The notes: a model not told the origin generated them from the sequence alone. Positions 25,034 through 35,051 are shown, numbered from the stretch's first letter. The stretch is 64,000 nucleotides of DNA from Candidatus Fermentithermobacillus carboniphilus (GCA_018208355.1 CP062796.1:685217-749216), one strand, 5' to 3'. A program made the numbers and translations.

Positions 25034-25220
25034 TGAGCTCGTCCGCCAAACTGGCCGGGCGCAGCCCTGGGAACACGAGACCTCTGTCCTAATCATCTGC
25101 GCGCCATCTTTCTTCTGCAGCTGGTGCGCGACTGATACTAGGTCAAGAGCACCAGGCTAAGGGCAGCGCCCGGCTTGTCAGAAACCGCGGGACTCTCTGA
25201 TCCCTTTGATGGGCGGCTGA

Positions 25221-26801
25221 TCAGCGGCGCCTCAACACTTTGCCCGCTATCTTCCCTGTATGTTGACCTCCTTCAACCACCATCACGCCGTTCACCATCA
25301 CGTATTCTACGCCCACGGCGTACTGGGCCGGTTCCTCAAAGGTCGCTTTATCTATGATCGTGTCCGGATCAAAGAGGACAAGGTCAGCCTTCATTCCCGG
25401 GCGCACGAGTCCCCGGTCCCAGAGACCCAAACGCCACGCCGGGAACCCGGTCATTTTGAAGACGGCCTGTTCCAGTGTAAGCACTTTTTCTTCTCGCGTA
25501 TATTTGCCCAGCACCCTGGCGAAAGTGCCGTAGGCTCGAGGATGCGGTTTGCCGGTGGAAAGAGGCCCGTCTATCGCCCTGCACGACGAATCGGACCCGA
25601 TCATCACGCAGGGATGTGCCATGACCGTCTTCACGTCCTCCTCGCACATCCCGAACTTCGCGTACCCGACCTCGAGTTCTTCCTCGCAAAGGAGCTTGAA
25701 CGCGGCTTCGACAGGGGGAACTCCCCATATACGGGCTATTTCCGGGATCCTTTTACCTTCGCAGAATCGGTTTTTCTCTGTCTTGACCGACGTCACGAGC
25801 ATCTTGGACCACCCGTCGGAGGGTCCCTGGGTCGCCTCCACTTCCTCCTTGAGCTTTGATGCGATAGCAGGGTCATTCAGTCGCCGGAGAAGGGCCGTGG
25901 GTCCACCCTCGTGAGCCCAAGCAGGTATTATGGCGGAAAGACCTGTGGCGGACGCGATGTAGGGGTACTGGTCACATGTCACGTCCACCCCTTCCCTACG
26001 GGCCTCTTCGATCATTGCCAGAGACTGTTTCACGAGACCCCAGGCTTTTTCTCCCGATGCCTTGTGGTGGGATATCTGGACCGGCACCCCGCCTTCCCTG
26101 CCTATGGTAATGGCTTCTTCAACGGACTTCAAAAGCCCCGTACCCTCATCTCTCATGTGGGTTTCATAGATGCCGCCGTAAGGAGCCATCGTCCTTGCCA
26201 GTTCCACCAGCTCGGCTGTATCCGCAAAGGAACTGGGGGGATATATGAGCCCGCTAGAAAAACCAAATGCGCCCGCTTCAAGAGCCTCACGTAGAAGAGC
26301 TTTCATCTCTTCCATTTCCTCGGGTGTAGGAGGCCGTTTCTCATAACCCATCGCGGAACTTCTGAGGGCTCCGTGCCCGACCAGGGGGGCCACATTGATC
26401 CCCACGCCATTTTTTTCGAGGGCAGAAAGGTATTCCCCAAACGAACTCCAGGTAATCTCCACTCCCTCGTCAGTATAGGCGCTGACCGAAGCAGCCCGCC
26501 GTTTCTCAGTCATGGGCGCTGGGGACGCACCGCACTGTCCCGTCACTTCAGTAGTGACTCCCTGCCGGATCTTGGACTCTCCGCGCCTGTCCACGAACCA
26601 GCAAGTGTCGGAATGGCTGTGGGAATCGATGAAACCCGGCGAAAGCACAAGGTCCTTGCCGTCTATGACTCTGACCGCCCTGCCCTCAACTTTTCTCTCC
26701 ACGCAAGATATGACGCCGTCTTTCACCGCCACCTCCCCGTAGAACCACGGAGCACCTGACCCATCCACAATCCGGACGTTCTTGAAAACTACGTCATGCA
26801 T
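25221..26801 (-). CDS. N-acyl-D-amino-acid deacylase (D-aminoacylase)
   Basis: 526-residue amidohydrolase that removes the acyl group from N-acyl-D-amino acids. Metal-site motifs are in the right order: HSHSDTCWFVDRR near residue 60, the Cys of GQCGASPAP as bridging ligand, ETHMRDEG and QISHHKASG for His ligands, and the catalytic Asp in MIGSDSSC. The N-terminal and C-terminal strands (for example PGMKADLVLFDPDTI) form the usual beta-sandwich. ATG 26801 follows GGAGGTG. Length and motifs are standard for the family. It faces away from the YtrA operon and is divergent from an M20D hydrolase gene, a second enzyme of the same kind of chemistry. Confidence 0.93.
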   Translation of the reverse strand: MHDVVFKNVRIVDGSGAPWFYGEVAVKDGVISCVERKVEGRAVRVIDGKDLVLSPGFIDSHSHSDTCWFVDRRGESKIRQGVTTEVTGQCGASPAPMTEKRRAASVSAYTDEGVEITWSSFGEYLSALEKNGVGINVAPLVGHGALRSSAMGYEKRPPTPEEMEEMKALLREALEAGAFGFSSGLIYPPSSFADTAELVELARTMAPYGGIYETHMRDEGTGLLKSVEEAITIGREGGVPVQISHHKASGEKAWGLVKQSLAMIEEARREGVDVTCDQYPYIASATGLSAIIPAWAHEGGPTALLRRLNDPAIASKLKEEVEATQGPSDGWSKMLVTSVKTEKNRFCEGKRIPEIARIWGVPPVEAAFKLLCEEELEVGYAKFGMCEEDVKTVMAHPCVMIGSDSSCRAIDGPLSTGKPHPRAYGTFARVLGKYTREEKVLTLEQAVFKMTGFPAWRLGLWDRGLVRPGMKADLVLFDPDTIIDKATFEEPAQYAVGVEYVMVNGVMVVEGGQHTGKIAGKVLRRR

Positions 26802-27062
26802 TTCTTTACACCTCCGGCTTTGAGCGACATTTTGGATTTGGATTCTTCCATCGCGGAGAACCCCTGGACAGCACCCAGTCCCGTTCTATAACCAGTTCGA
26901 TATTCGAACACCGGATCCTCCCTCGTGGAGGATTCCCGGCCATCTTGTCGAAGTAGACGTGGAACTCTTTTACACAGCAGACCAACCCGGCATCCCGGCT
27001 AGCGCCGGTCATCACCGGGTTCCCGGAAAGAGACAAAAACGCAAGAAACGAGGGGGATCGCG

Positions 27063-28271
27063 TTGCCCAAAGAAAAGGCTGATATCGAAGTTAAAAGGCA
27101 AGAACTGGTATCCGCTGTCGATTCTTTAAGACCTATGGTCGAAGACGTAGCTCGCTCCCTGTATGAACACCCCGAACTGGGTCTTGAGGAGGTATTTGCT
27201 TCCAGGAAGCTTACCAGCATACTCGAATCTCACGGTTTTTCGGTGGAAAAAGAGGTTGCGGGATTGCCTACCGCCTTCATGGCAAAAGCAGGTAAAGTCC
27301 GGCCTGCTATAGCTTTCATGGCGGAGTACGACGCGCTCCTGGGAATAGGCCATGGCTGCGGCCACAACTTGATGGCCGCGTGCGCTCTAGCTGCCGGTAT
27401 CGCCTCGAAGACCGTGCTTCCTCCGGAAACGGAGCAAGTCACCTGGATAGTCTTGGGGACTCCCGCCGAAGAGACAATCGGCGGCAAAGTGGTCATGACC
27501 GAGGCAGGAGTGTTCGACAAAATAGACGCCGCCTTTATCGCTCATCCCGGCCAGCGAAACTCTCTGGGAGGCAGTTCTTGGGCGTCCCACCCGATGGAGA
27601 TCACTTTCTACGGAAAGTCCGCCCACGCCGGCGGTAACCCCCAGGCAGGGATCAACGCCCTCGACGCCCTCGTTTCGGCTTACGTGGCAATACGGACCAT
27701 GAAAAACCACTTGAGAGACGACGTGCGTCTTGCGGGGATAATCACTCATGGAGGCGACGCGCCCAACGTTGTCCCGGATCGGGCCTCATGCCGGTTCACC
27801 ATCAGGGCAAAGGACTCCCGTTACCTTGAAGAAGTGGTGATACCCAGGGTCAAACAGTGCGCTGAAGGAGCGGCTCTTTCTGTCGGAGCCAGGGTGGAGT
27901 TCAGGCACTACGAACCGCTTTTCAGAGAGACTCTCGAACACCCTGTGCTGAGGGAAATCGCCAGGAAGAATTTTGAATATCTGGGCGTGAAAGTCCCTCC
28001 TCCCGAACCGGGGACCGGAGGCGGGGTGACGGACGTAGGGAGCGTTACTTGGGCAGTACCGTGCATCCAGATTGGGTTCGAAATGACAGATGCAAGGGGA
28101 CATTCTAAGGAAATGGCTGATGCGACAATCACTCCGAGGGCCATAAATGCAACGTTGATGGCAGCGAAAGTCCTCGCCCTCTCGGCCCTTGACCTGGTCT
28201 ATCAGCCGGGCTTGCTCGAAGAAGCTGAGAGATACCTGCAAGAAGTGACCGGGCAATCGCGACAGTCTTAA
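27063..28271 (+). CDS. M20D amidohydrolase (AbgB/HipO-like)
   Basis: 402-residue zinc hydrolase of the M20D group (aminoacylase, p-aminobenzoyl-glutamate or hippurate hydrolase type). Motifs: YEHPELGLEE (typical M20D start), AEYDALLGIGHGCGHN with metal ligands, GTPAEET with the catalytic Glu, and FYGKSAHAGGNPQAGINALDA in the dimerisation domain. The start is a TTG at 27063 with GAGGGGGAT five bases upstream. It is divergent from the D-aminoacylase gene and is the best paralogue match in the window for the enzyme at 37195-38382. Substrate unknown. Confidence 0.9.
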   Translation: MPKEKADIEVKRQELVSAVDSLRPMVEDVARSLYEHPELGLEEVFASRKLTSILESHGFSVEKEVAGLPTAFMAKAGKVRPAIAFMAEYDALLGIGHGCGHNLMAACALAAGIASKTVLPPETEQVTWIVLGTPAEETIGGKVVMTEAGVFDKIDAAFIAHPGQRNSLGGSSWASHPMEITFYGKSAHAGGNPQAGINALDALVSAYVAIRTMKNHLRDDVRLAGIITHGGDAPNVVPDRASCRFTIRAKDSRYLEEVVIPRVKQCAEGAALSVGARVEFRHYEPLFRETLEHPVLREIARKNFEYLGVKVPPPEPGTGGGVTDVGSVTWAVPCIQIGFEMTDARGHSKEMADATITPRAINATLMAAKVLALSALDLVYQPGLLEEAERYLQEVTGQSRQS

Positions 28272-28397
28272 TGGTGAGGCTGGCATTTTCCCGGATAATC
28301 AATCTTAACCTTTAATTTGTCCTACAGGCTACATTTGGATTTTAGGTTAAACCCTCCTTTCGATAATGCGATAGCTGATCCTAGGGAGGGGATTTTT

Positions 28398-29093
28398 ATG
28401 GCTAACTGCATAGGGTGCGGTGCCTCGAACCTGGGGATGTCCCGTGCGTCCCTCGTCCTCGTGGATGGAGAATGGTACTGCAAGGCATGCCTGAAGAAGA
28501 TGAAAGGCACGGTCGCGTGCAAAAAATGCGGCAAAGAGGCATTCGTTTCAGACGAACACTTTAAGACCGTTGATGGTCAGTACCTCTGCACCGATTGCAT
28601 GGAAAAGATGGGAATCATGAAGAAATACGACTACATTATGCAATCGGTCCTATCGCTGAAATCCAAGGCACCTGCAAAGGCTGCCTCGTCATCCCCGGCA
28701 ACCAGCACCACGTCTTCGCTGGGAGGCCTCAGGCAGCTTCTGGACGAAAACCTATCCCCGGGCGAAGAGATCGTTGCCGCAGTAATGGGGAACGCTGGAG
28801 AAGCCCTGGCATTTTCACCGAACCATCTCTTTATCCTCAAGTCGGGCATCGCGGCCGGATCACTCACGGGTAAAAAATGCATAAAATACAGCTGGCACGA
28901 GGTAAAAGACGTGGAAATCAAAGCGGGGGCGTTATACGGACTCATCGAAGTAAAAGGAAACGGATTACCCACATTTGACCCGAAAGATATAACCAAAGCC
29001 AAACAGGCAGACAACGTCGTGACCTTCCTCGTCAACCGCAAGAACGAGTTCGATGAGGCTCTTTCTGGAATGAAACCCTACCTTAACAGGTAG
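28398..29093 (+). CDS. zinc-ribbon protein with C-terminal PH-like domain
   Basis: 231-residue protein. Four Cys pairs lie in the first 80 residues (CIGC, CKAC, CKKC, CTDC), arranged as two LIM-like or zinc-ribbon units. A Ser/Thr/Ala-rich linker follows (SSSPATSTTSS), then a domain of about 110 residues of alternating strands (EIVAAVMGNAGEALAFSP; YGLIEVKGNGLP) ending in a helix, resembling bacterial PH-like domains. ATG 28398 follows GGGAGGGG; the longer open frame is unlikely. It precedes a ChlI-like ATPase by 113 bases in the same direction, but a functional link is not shown. Confidence 0.7.
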   Translation: MANCIGCGASNLGMSRASLVLVDGEWYCKACLKKMKGTVACKKCGKEAFVSDEHFKTVDGQYLCTDCMEKMGIMKKYDYIMQSVLSLKSKAPAKAASSSPATSTTSSLGGLRQLLDENLSPGEEIVAAVMGNAGEALAFSPNHLFILKSGIAAGSLTGKKCIKYSWHEVKDVEIKAGALYGLIEVKGNGLPTFDPKDITKAKQADNVVTFLVNRKNEFDEALSGMKPYLNR

Positions 29094-29206
29094 GCCGACT
29101 TCTTGGACTGGCAGATTTCATCTCCAATGGCATAACTTCCTTAGAAGGCTCGAGAAAGAAACCTCCTGCGACAAGGAAACAATAATGGGGCAGGAGGTCT
29201 TCGTCT

Positions 29207-30727
29207 TTGCCAAGCATAACGCCGATTCGCCATGACGGAAACGAAAGCCTGTTCCTGGCAGTGGAAATGTCGCTGATCTCCACTGCCGCCGGTTCACCGC
29301 TGCACGTTCACGCCGAGGGTCTGAGGGGTACGGGGAAGACCACGGTCATGCGGTGGGCCAGGACGATCGCGCCGGAGATCACGAGGATAAAGGGATGTCT
29401 CTTTCAATGCGACCCGGATAATCCGCACTGCCCCACCCACGCCGACAAAACCAGAGGTTCGGGTACCGGCGAAGGATCTTTCCCTGAGCGCGAGACCGTA
29501 CCCATGCCATTTATCGAAATAGGCCACGGGGCAAAGCTGGGGACGATCCTCGGGAGCATAGATCTTGCGAGGCTCACCGATCCGGAGAAGCCCCAGGCCG
29601 CGCTCCTGCCCGGCTCCATCCCCATGGCCAACAGAGGCATCATCTTTATCGACGAGATTAACCGGCTGGCCGAAACGGCTCCGGAAATAACCGACGTCCT
29701 CCTTTCAGTGATGGGGACGAAGCCAGGCCGGGTGAAGATAGAAGAAGTGGGATTGCCTCCATGCGAGATAGAGGTATCGTCATCAGTATGGGCGGCATCT
29801 AACCCCGACGAAGATCCAGGCCCACTGGAAGAGATAAGGAAGCAGCTTGCCGACAGGTTTGACCTGGTCATCCCGGTTCAAAGACCGTCCAGCCCTGAAG
29901 TGGTCGAAAAACTACTCCTGGGAAAGCACGAAAAGGCCGAAGCGCAGGCTCCGCTGCACGGCGACTTCCTCGAAAAAGCCCGGCGTCTAAAATCTGTGAA
30001 AGTCCCGGACCACATCCTCAGGTACATGGCCCAGCTATACGTCCAAAGGAACGTCGAAAGTCTGAGGGCCATAGAGGCGCTGGAACAATGTTCAAGGGTC
30101 CTTGCGGCCATACGGGGAAAAACCCAGGTATCCTTCGACGAGGTAGCCACGGTGTTGCCCCTTGTCTTGCGACACCGAGTGGAACCCCTTGTCCTTTCCG
30201 AGATACTGAAAGACCTCGAGCTCAGGAAAGCCGCAGCCGTACAACCCAGGCCATCCCAGGACGACACGCAGCAGGGACGAACCCCGGGCGAACCCACCGG
30301 GTCGCCGGGTAAGCCTTCAGCTCTTCAGCCGTCCCCGGATAACCCGGCCAGGAGCCAGAGCGAACCGCGCGACACCGCCCCCCGTGCCTCTCCATGTACC
30401 TCCGAACCTCAAAACCGGGAAGACCCTCCTGGCGTGACACGAGGGGCCACTTCCGAAAGTTGCAGGTTGCCTCAAATGAACAGGCGACCCACGCTACTCG
30501 ACAAAGTACTGGCCCGGTACAGGGGCTTTCTGGGCAAAGGTTCTCCTTCGCCCTCGCCCACCTCGAGGCGATGCCGGGAAGAAAACCACACGACGCCGGG
30601 AGAAAAGGACATGCCGGATCCAGCCAGGACCAAACCTGTATCCCCTCCAGACCCCGCACGGAGAATCGCCTACTTCTCCTGGGAGGAGATAATCCTCCCA
30701 CCCGAGTGGAGGGATAGCCCGAGATGA
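29207..30727 (+). CDS. ChlI/BchI-like AAA+ ATPase
   Basis: 506-residue AAA+ protein resembling the magnesium-chelatase ATPase subunit. Walker A GLRGTGKTT at about residue 38; a Cys-containing insert (GCLFQCDPDNPHC) similar to the one in ChlI; Walker B GIIFIDEINRL; sensor region VWAASNPDEDPGPLEE and Arg finger area QLADRFDLVIP. The last 150 residues are Pro/Ser/Arg-rich and probably disordered, which is not usual for ChlI. The start is a TTG with an AGGAGG site at eight bases. The stop overlaps the following VWA gene by four bases. Without a ChlH-type subunit, chelatase activity is unlikely. A MoxR/VWA-type remodelling role is more probable. Confidence 0.82.
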   Translation: MPSITPIRHDGNESLFLAVEMSLISTAAGSPLHVHAEGLRGTGKTTVMRWARTIAPEITRIKGCLFQCDPDNPHCPTHADKTRGSGTGEGSFPERETVPMPFIEIGHGAKLGTILGSIDLARLTDPEKPQAALLPGSIPMANRGIIFIDEINRLAETAPEITDVLLSVMGTKPGRVKIEEVGLPPCEIEVSSSVWAASNPDEDPGPLEEIRKQLADRFDLVIPVQRPSSPEVVEKLLLGKHEKAEAQAPLHGDFLEKARRLKSVKVPDHILRYMAQLYVQRNVESLRAIEALEQCSRVLAAIRGKTQVSFDEVATVLPLVLRHRVEPLVLSEILKDLELRKAAAVQPRPSQDDTQQGRTPGEPTGSPGKPSALQPSPDNPARSQSEPRDTAPRASPCTSEPQNREDPPGVTRGATSESCRLPQMNRRPTLLDKVLARYRGFLGKGSPSPSPTSRRCREENHTTPGEKDMPDPARTKPVSPPDPARRIAYFSWEEIILPPEWRDSPR

Positions 30728-32466
30728 TCCTCTTTCCAGAAGACTCGAGTCTCGGGCAGAGAAACGCCATAGCCCGGCTTTCGAGGCTCCTGGCCGCCTC
30801 GGCAGCGGTGAGGGTCGGTGAGACCTCGGTAGTTTCCACAAAAGTCCACATGCAAGATGCCCGAAAGCCCTCCGAGGTCAACGCGCTCATCCAGAGCGAC
30901 GCGGGAAAAACTTTCTACCAAAGGGATAAGCCGGGTGAAGTCATCCACATAGATGTGTTTCATTCGGAGGGGAGACTGGACCCTGTCCGGGTGGCGCTGT
31001 CGCTCAGAGGGGCCCTTGCAGGCTTGCGCCTGGTTTCCATGACTGGATGCTCGTTTTCAACCCTCGAGGCACTTATACCCTACATCGATATCCAGACAGG
31101 GGCAGGAGGCGGCCGCCTCGACGGCGACCTCTCGTACGGCCGGGAGGAAGGGGTTTTGAACGCCCACGTCACCCACGTTCACGTCACAGCCCTGAACACC
31201 CCCGAAATCGTGGCATCGGTGTTCACCATAGTTGCAGCGTGTGAGGCCGCCATTGAAGGCTCGGGGCTCCAGCTCCGGAAGGTCCGGAAAGTCACTATGG
31301 TGAAGGGCAGTGACCCGATAGATATCAGCGACTATCAGGCATCCAGCGATTCCCTCCTCCGGAATATCCCGAGGGACCCGAGAAGAGAAGAAATCGCCAG
31401 ATACCGGCAGGAGGCCCTCGCAAGGCAGGCCGCGCAGGATGTGGGGTCCGTAGACGATGCCCTGAGGCTCCTTGAGGAGCTGTCGAGGGGTCTTCGGGCA
31501 GGAGAGTTCGCGAGGTTCAAGTTTTCCAGGGACAAGAGTCCCGAGGATGTCAGGCAGGCTCTGGCCAGATCCCGCCTGGCCAGGTTCGACGGACAGAAAT
31601 ATACCCTCACTGATGAAGGGATCATGGCCCTGTCTTATCTCCGGGAGCACTCGCATGAGATAGAAGCCTATCTCAGGCGGCTTTTGTGGTCCCTTCCTTC
31701 AAGAGAAGTGCCCAGGAGTAACCGAAAAGGTATCACTCTCAAAACAGGCCAGGCACGGGGCCGGGGGGTTGCGCTCCCGAGAGGGCCCGGCGACGTGCCT
31801 GGTCAGATTGCTTTGGCAGAAACGATCATCTCCAGAGGCCTCCGCCTCTGCCGGGACACAAAAAACCAGGGGACCGGATCATGGGGTTTTTCCAAGGATG
31901 ACTTGAGGTTTGCCTACGTGAGAGAGAAAAAGGGAAGCCCGGTTATCCTGCTGATCGATGCATCCGCTTCGATGGCAGGCAAGAGGATAACTGCCGCTAA
32001 GGAACTGGCAAGGCACCTCATAGTCGCCGGTCAGGACAAAATCTCGGTGGTGGTTTTCCAGGACGCGGACGTGGAGATCATATGCGATTTCACCAAAAAC
32101 CCTCAAAAGCTCGAGGCAGGCCTAAGGAAGGTCCAGGCTCAGGGACTCACCCCTCTGGCCCGGGGACTCGAAAAAGTCATGGAACTTTCCCAAAGATGCG
32201 TCAAAAAACCTCTCGTCTTGTGCATTACAGACGGGATACCTACCGTCCCTTCAAAAACCCTTTCTCCTATCGACGACGCCATACATGCGGCGAAGGAACT
32301 GGCGCGGCGCGGAATCAGGCTGGGCTGCATCGGTCTCGAACCCAACCACACCTTCCTGAAACAGATGGCTTCCGCGGCTAAAGGGTCTTTATACATCGTG
32401 GATGAGCTCGACGCGTCTACTCTGGCGGCCATCGCCAGGAAAGAACGAACCGAACAATCATGCTGA
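30724..32466 (+). CDS. VWA-domain partner of the ChlI-like ATPase (ChlD-like)
   Basis: 580-residue protein. Residues about 1-200 form a domain I do not recognise, rich in strands and short loops, and include TGAGGGRLDGDLSYG. Residues 200-380 are helical and charged. Residues about 400-575 are a von Willebrand A domain with an intact metal-dependent adhesion site: DASASM, a Thr in GLTPLARGL and an Asp in CITDGIP. It overlaps the ATPase gene by four bases (ATGA), so the two are made together and probably assemble as in chelatase or MoxR-VWA complexes. The missing large chelatase subunit and the unusual N-terminal domain suggest a different target. Confidence 0.8.
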   Translation: MILFPEDSSLGQRNAIARLSRLLAASAAVRVGETSVVSTKVHMQDARKPSEVNALIQSDAGKTFYQRDKPGEVIHIDVFHSEGRLDPVRVALSLRGALAGLRLVSMTGCSFSTLEALIPYIDIQTGAGGGRLDGDLSYGREEGVLNAHVTHVHVTALNTPEIVASVFTIVAACEAAIEGSGLQLRKVRKVTMVKGSDPIDISDYQASSDSLLRNIPRDPRREEIARYRQEALARQAAQDVGSVDDALRLLEELSRGLRAGEFARFKFSRDKSPEDVRQALARSRLARFDGQKYTLTDEGIMALSYLREHSHEIEAYLRRLLWSLPSREVPRSNRKGITLKTGQARGRGVALPRGPGDVPGQIALAETIISRGLRLCRDTKNQGTGSWGFSKDDLRFAYVREKKGSPVILLIDASASMAGKRITAAKELARHLIVAGQDKISVVVFQDADVEIICDFTKNPQKLEAGLRKVQAQGLTPLARGLEKVMELSQRCVKKPLVLCITDGIPTVPSKTLSPIDDAIHAAKELARRGIRLGCIGLEPNHTFLKQMASAAKGSLYIVDELDASTLAAIARKERTEQSC

Positions 32467-32583
32467 ATAATTACATGAAATATCTCCCCAACAAAACTCC
32501 ATTTGTTTATAATAACGCGGTAACATTCAAGACCCTGCGTGAATAGACTGTTGGTCGTCAGGGAGAATCGGGAGGCTTTTTCC

Positions 32584-34140
32584 GTGAACGTCACCTCAGA
32601 ATACGTAGAAAAAAACGTGAATACGCATGAAACAAAGGACATCTTGTCAGTAGTAAAACAAGCATCTCTCGCCCAGGAAAGGACCCCTGTAATCGAGGCC
32701 TTGGCGGCATATTCCAAAGTCACGCGGTTCCATATGCCCGGCCACCGGGGAGGACGTGGAGCAGATCCCATTGCCCTATCGGTGCTCGGAGAACAATCCT
32801 ACTTGAACGACGTGACTGGAGTACCGGGCATGGACGACCTTCACGAACCGCACGGCTGCATAAAGGAAGCCCAGGACCTGGCGGCCCAGGCGTTCGGCGC
32901 AGACAGCACGTATTTTGTGGTCAATGGGACCTCGGGAGCCATCCAGACCATGGTCTTGGCCACGCTCGATGACGGAGATACTGTCGTCATTCCCAGGAAC
33001 ATCCATAAATCTATCCTGGCCGCCATCATACTCTCAGGCGCCCGCCCTGTGTTCGTATTGCCGTGTTACGACGAATACCTGGGCTTTGCTTTGGGAGTAG
33101 AGGAAAAGTCGCTCCTCGAGTGCCTAAAGGGCGAAGGTAAGGACGCCAAGGCGGTTCTCCTGGTCAACCCGACATACTACGGTACCGCCGTGGACCTCAG
33201 CTCGCTCGCATCCTTTGCCCACAGCTGCGGCAAGGTCCTACTTGTAGACGAGGCTCACGGCCCCCATTTCCGGTTCCACCCGGCCCTCCCTAAGCCGGCG
33301 CTAGACTCAGGTGCCGATGCGGCAGCCCAGGGGGCTCACAAGATCATCGGCGCATTCACCCAGGCATCCTTCTTGCACGTAAAAGGGACCAGGATAGATA
33401 GGGCCAGGTTGAAGGCAGCGTTTCAGTACCTCACGACCACAAGTCCCTCCTACCTCCTAATGGCATCTTTGGACGCCGCGAGAAGACAGATGGCCCTTTA
33501 CGGAAAAGACCTCCTGGACTACGCGATTAACCTGGCAGGGGTCCTGCGCGAAGGGGTTAACCGGATACCCGGTCTTTACGCGTTCGGGGACGAGGTGACG
33601 GGAAAACCCGGAGTGGACTTCTTAGATCCCACTAAAGTCACCATAACCGTGAGGGAACTGGGCATCACAGGATACCAGGCAGAAAAGTTCCTGCGCTCGA
33701 AAAAGGGCATTCAGGTCGAGATGTCGGACCTTTATAACGTCCTGGTCATCGTGAGTTTCGGTAACAGTCCTCAAGACATAACTCTGCTTCTGGATGGTCT
33801 CAAGAGCCTGGTGGACGCCGTCCACCACGGAGAACTGCCCAAAGATCTCCTGGCAGCCCAAAAGTCCATACCGGCACTTCCTCCGATTCCCGAGATGGCG
33901 CTCTCCCCGAGACGGGCCGTAGAGAGTCCCTGGGAAAGGATCAGGCTGGAGGAGGCGGGAGGAAGAATTAGCTCGGAAGTTGTCACCGTCTACCCTCCCG
34001 GAATACCGATCTTATATCCCGGAGAGGTTATAACCCGCGAAACAGTGGCTTACCTTAATATTATAAAGAAACTCGCTTTTGGAATATCTGGGCCGGAAGA
34101 TAGGACCTTGACCACGCTCCGGGTGGTGAAAGAGATGTGA
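32584..34140 (+). CDS. Orn/Lys/Arg decarboxylase family protein
   Basis: About 518-residue PLP-dependent enzyme of fold type I, group III decarboxylases. It begins with the diagnostic RFHMPGHRGG and EALAAY segments. It then shows TYFVVNGTSGAIQTMVLA for phosphate binding, VLLVDEAHGPHFRF with the PLP-pairing Asp, and AQGAHKIIGAFTQ with the Schiff-base Lys. A small C-terminal domain follows (IPILYPGEVITRE). It lacks the N-terminal wing domain of the inducible enterobacterial enzymes, as do SpeA/YaaO-type proteins. GTG 32584 has GGAGG at eight bases; a GTG at 32539 is possible. The product (agmatine, cadaverine or putrescine) cannot be decided. The stop overlaps the next gene. Confidence 0.9.
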   Translation: MNVTSEYVEKNVNTHETKDILSVVKQASLAQERTPVIEALAAYSKVTRFHMPGHRGGRGADPIALSVLGEQSYLNDVTGVPGMDDLHEPHGCIKEAQDLAAQAFGADSTYFVVNGTSGAIQTMVLATLDDGDTVVIPRNIHKSILAAIILSGARPVFVLPCYDEYLGFALGVEEKSLLECLKGEGKDAKAVLLVNPTYYGTAVDLSSLASFAHSCGKVLLVDEAHGPHFRFHPALPKPALDSGADAAAQGAHKIIGAFTQASFLHVKGTRIDRARLKAAFQYLTTTSPSYLLMASLDAARRQMALYGKDLLDYAINLAGVLREGVNRIPGLYAFGDEVTGKPGVDFLDPTKVTITVRELGITGYQAEKFLRSKKGIQVEMSDLYNVLVIVSFGNSPQDITLLLDGLKSLVDAVHHGELPKDLLAAQKSIPALPPIPEMALSPRRAVESPWERIRLEEAGGRISSEVVTVYPPGIPILYPGEVITRETVAYLNIIKKLAFGISGPEDRTLTTLRVVKEM

Positions 34141-35051
34141 AAAAGCGCGTCTTAAACGCGTGGCCTTCGACAAGAGCTTCTCCCCAAGGGGAGTGGGTTT
34201 CGCGACTGGTTCTGGAGACAACCGCTCTACCTGGAGACATCCAGGTGGAGCGGTTTTGTGAAGGACAAGGTTTAGATCATGTTTTGAAAGTCACACTCTA
34301 CGACATCGGTTTGACCATGGCTGAGGACGATATATTGGTGGCCGATGGCCTCATAAAGACGGTCCGGATCCGGGCTGGAGAGAACAGCCGGAGCGTCAAT
34401 GTAGAAGTCATCCTAGAACATCCAGTCGAACCCAGAGTGCTGGCTAATCCCGGGTTGCCTTCAACCGTTGAAATTATATTGCCTCGAGATCCTCTGATAA
34501 CCCTCTTCACCGGCCACAGAATAGGGATAGACCCGGGGCACGGCGGAAGGGATCCCGGCGTGAGAGGCCCGGTGAATCTTTTGGAGAAAGATGTGGTCTT
34601 GCAGGTCGCCCAGGAACTCTCCTCTCTACTCAAACAATCGGGTGCAGAGCCCGTAACATCAAGGCAAGGCGATGTAGAACTCGATGACGATGCGCGTCGG
34701 CGAGTCCTTTCTGAAGGGCGGGCCGAGTTATGCGTACAACTTCACACATCAGCGGATAAAGACCCGATGGTCCAAAGGTACCGGCTCTTCGTGAAGCGAG
34801 ATTGCGATAAATCCCTGGCGCTAGGCACTGAACTGAAATCCGCATTGAAAGAACGCATGGGGATAAACATACCAGGGCACGAGTTCATCGAAGATACGCG
34901 GTGGAGCATACCCGTTGTCAGGATCGAGCCTTTGTGCCTTTCCCATTTCGTGGATGAGGCAAACTTCCGTGCCCCTCTTTTTAGAAAGCGCATAGCCCAG
35001 TCTATCTACAACGGCATAGCAAGGTATCTCAGAAAGTTTGGGACCGCATGA
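34137..35051 (+). CDS. N-acetylmuramoyl-L-alanine amidase, Amidase_3 type
   Basis: 304-residue protein. The C-terminal 180 residues are an Amidase_3 zinc hydrolase: the first metal His in IGIDPGHGGRDPG, the Glu in NLLEKDVVLQVA, the second His in CVQLHTSAD, and the catalytic Glu probably in VVRIEPLCLSH. The N-terminal 120 residues are a beta-rich, AMIN-like region. No signal peptide is visible at the GTG start, which overlaps the decarboxylase stop (GTGA), so the protein may be cytoplasmic or exported late in sporulation. Cortex or peptidoglycan cleavage is the family role. It is co-transcribed with the decarboxylase and the CofE-like gene. Confidence 0.85.
   Translation: MKKRVLNAWPSTRASPQGEWVSRLVLETTALPGDIQVERFCEGQGLDHVLKVTLYDIGLTMAEDDILVADGLIKTVRIRAGENSRSVNVEVILEHPVEPRVLANPGLPSTVEIILPRDPLITLFTGHRIGIDPGHGGRDPGVRGPVNLLEKDVVLQVAQELSSLLKQSGAEPVTSRQGDVELDDDARRRVLSEGRAELCVQLHTSADKDPMVQRYRLFVKRDCDKSLALGTELKSALKERMGINIPGHEFIEDTRWSIPVVRIEPLCLSHFVDEANFRAPLFRKRIAQSIYNGIARYLRKFGTA

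Noticed and set aside
29207..32466. Magnesium or cobalt chelatase for tetrapyrroles
   Set aside because: No ChlH/CobN-type subunit or tetrapyrrole gene nearby, and the VWA protein has an atypical N-terminal domain.
32508..32513. TATAAT before the Orn/Lys/Arg decarboxylase as a promoter
   Set aside because: A good -10 but no credible -35 at 16-18 bases upstream, so it is not listed as a feature.
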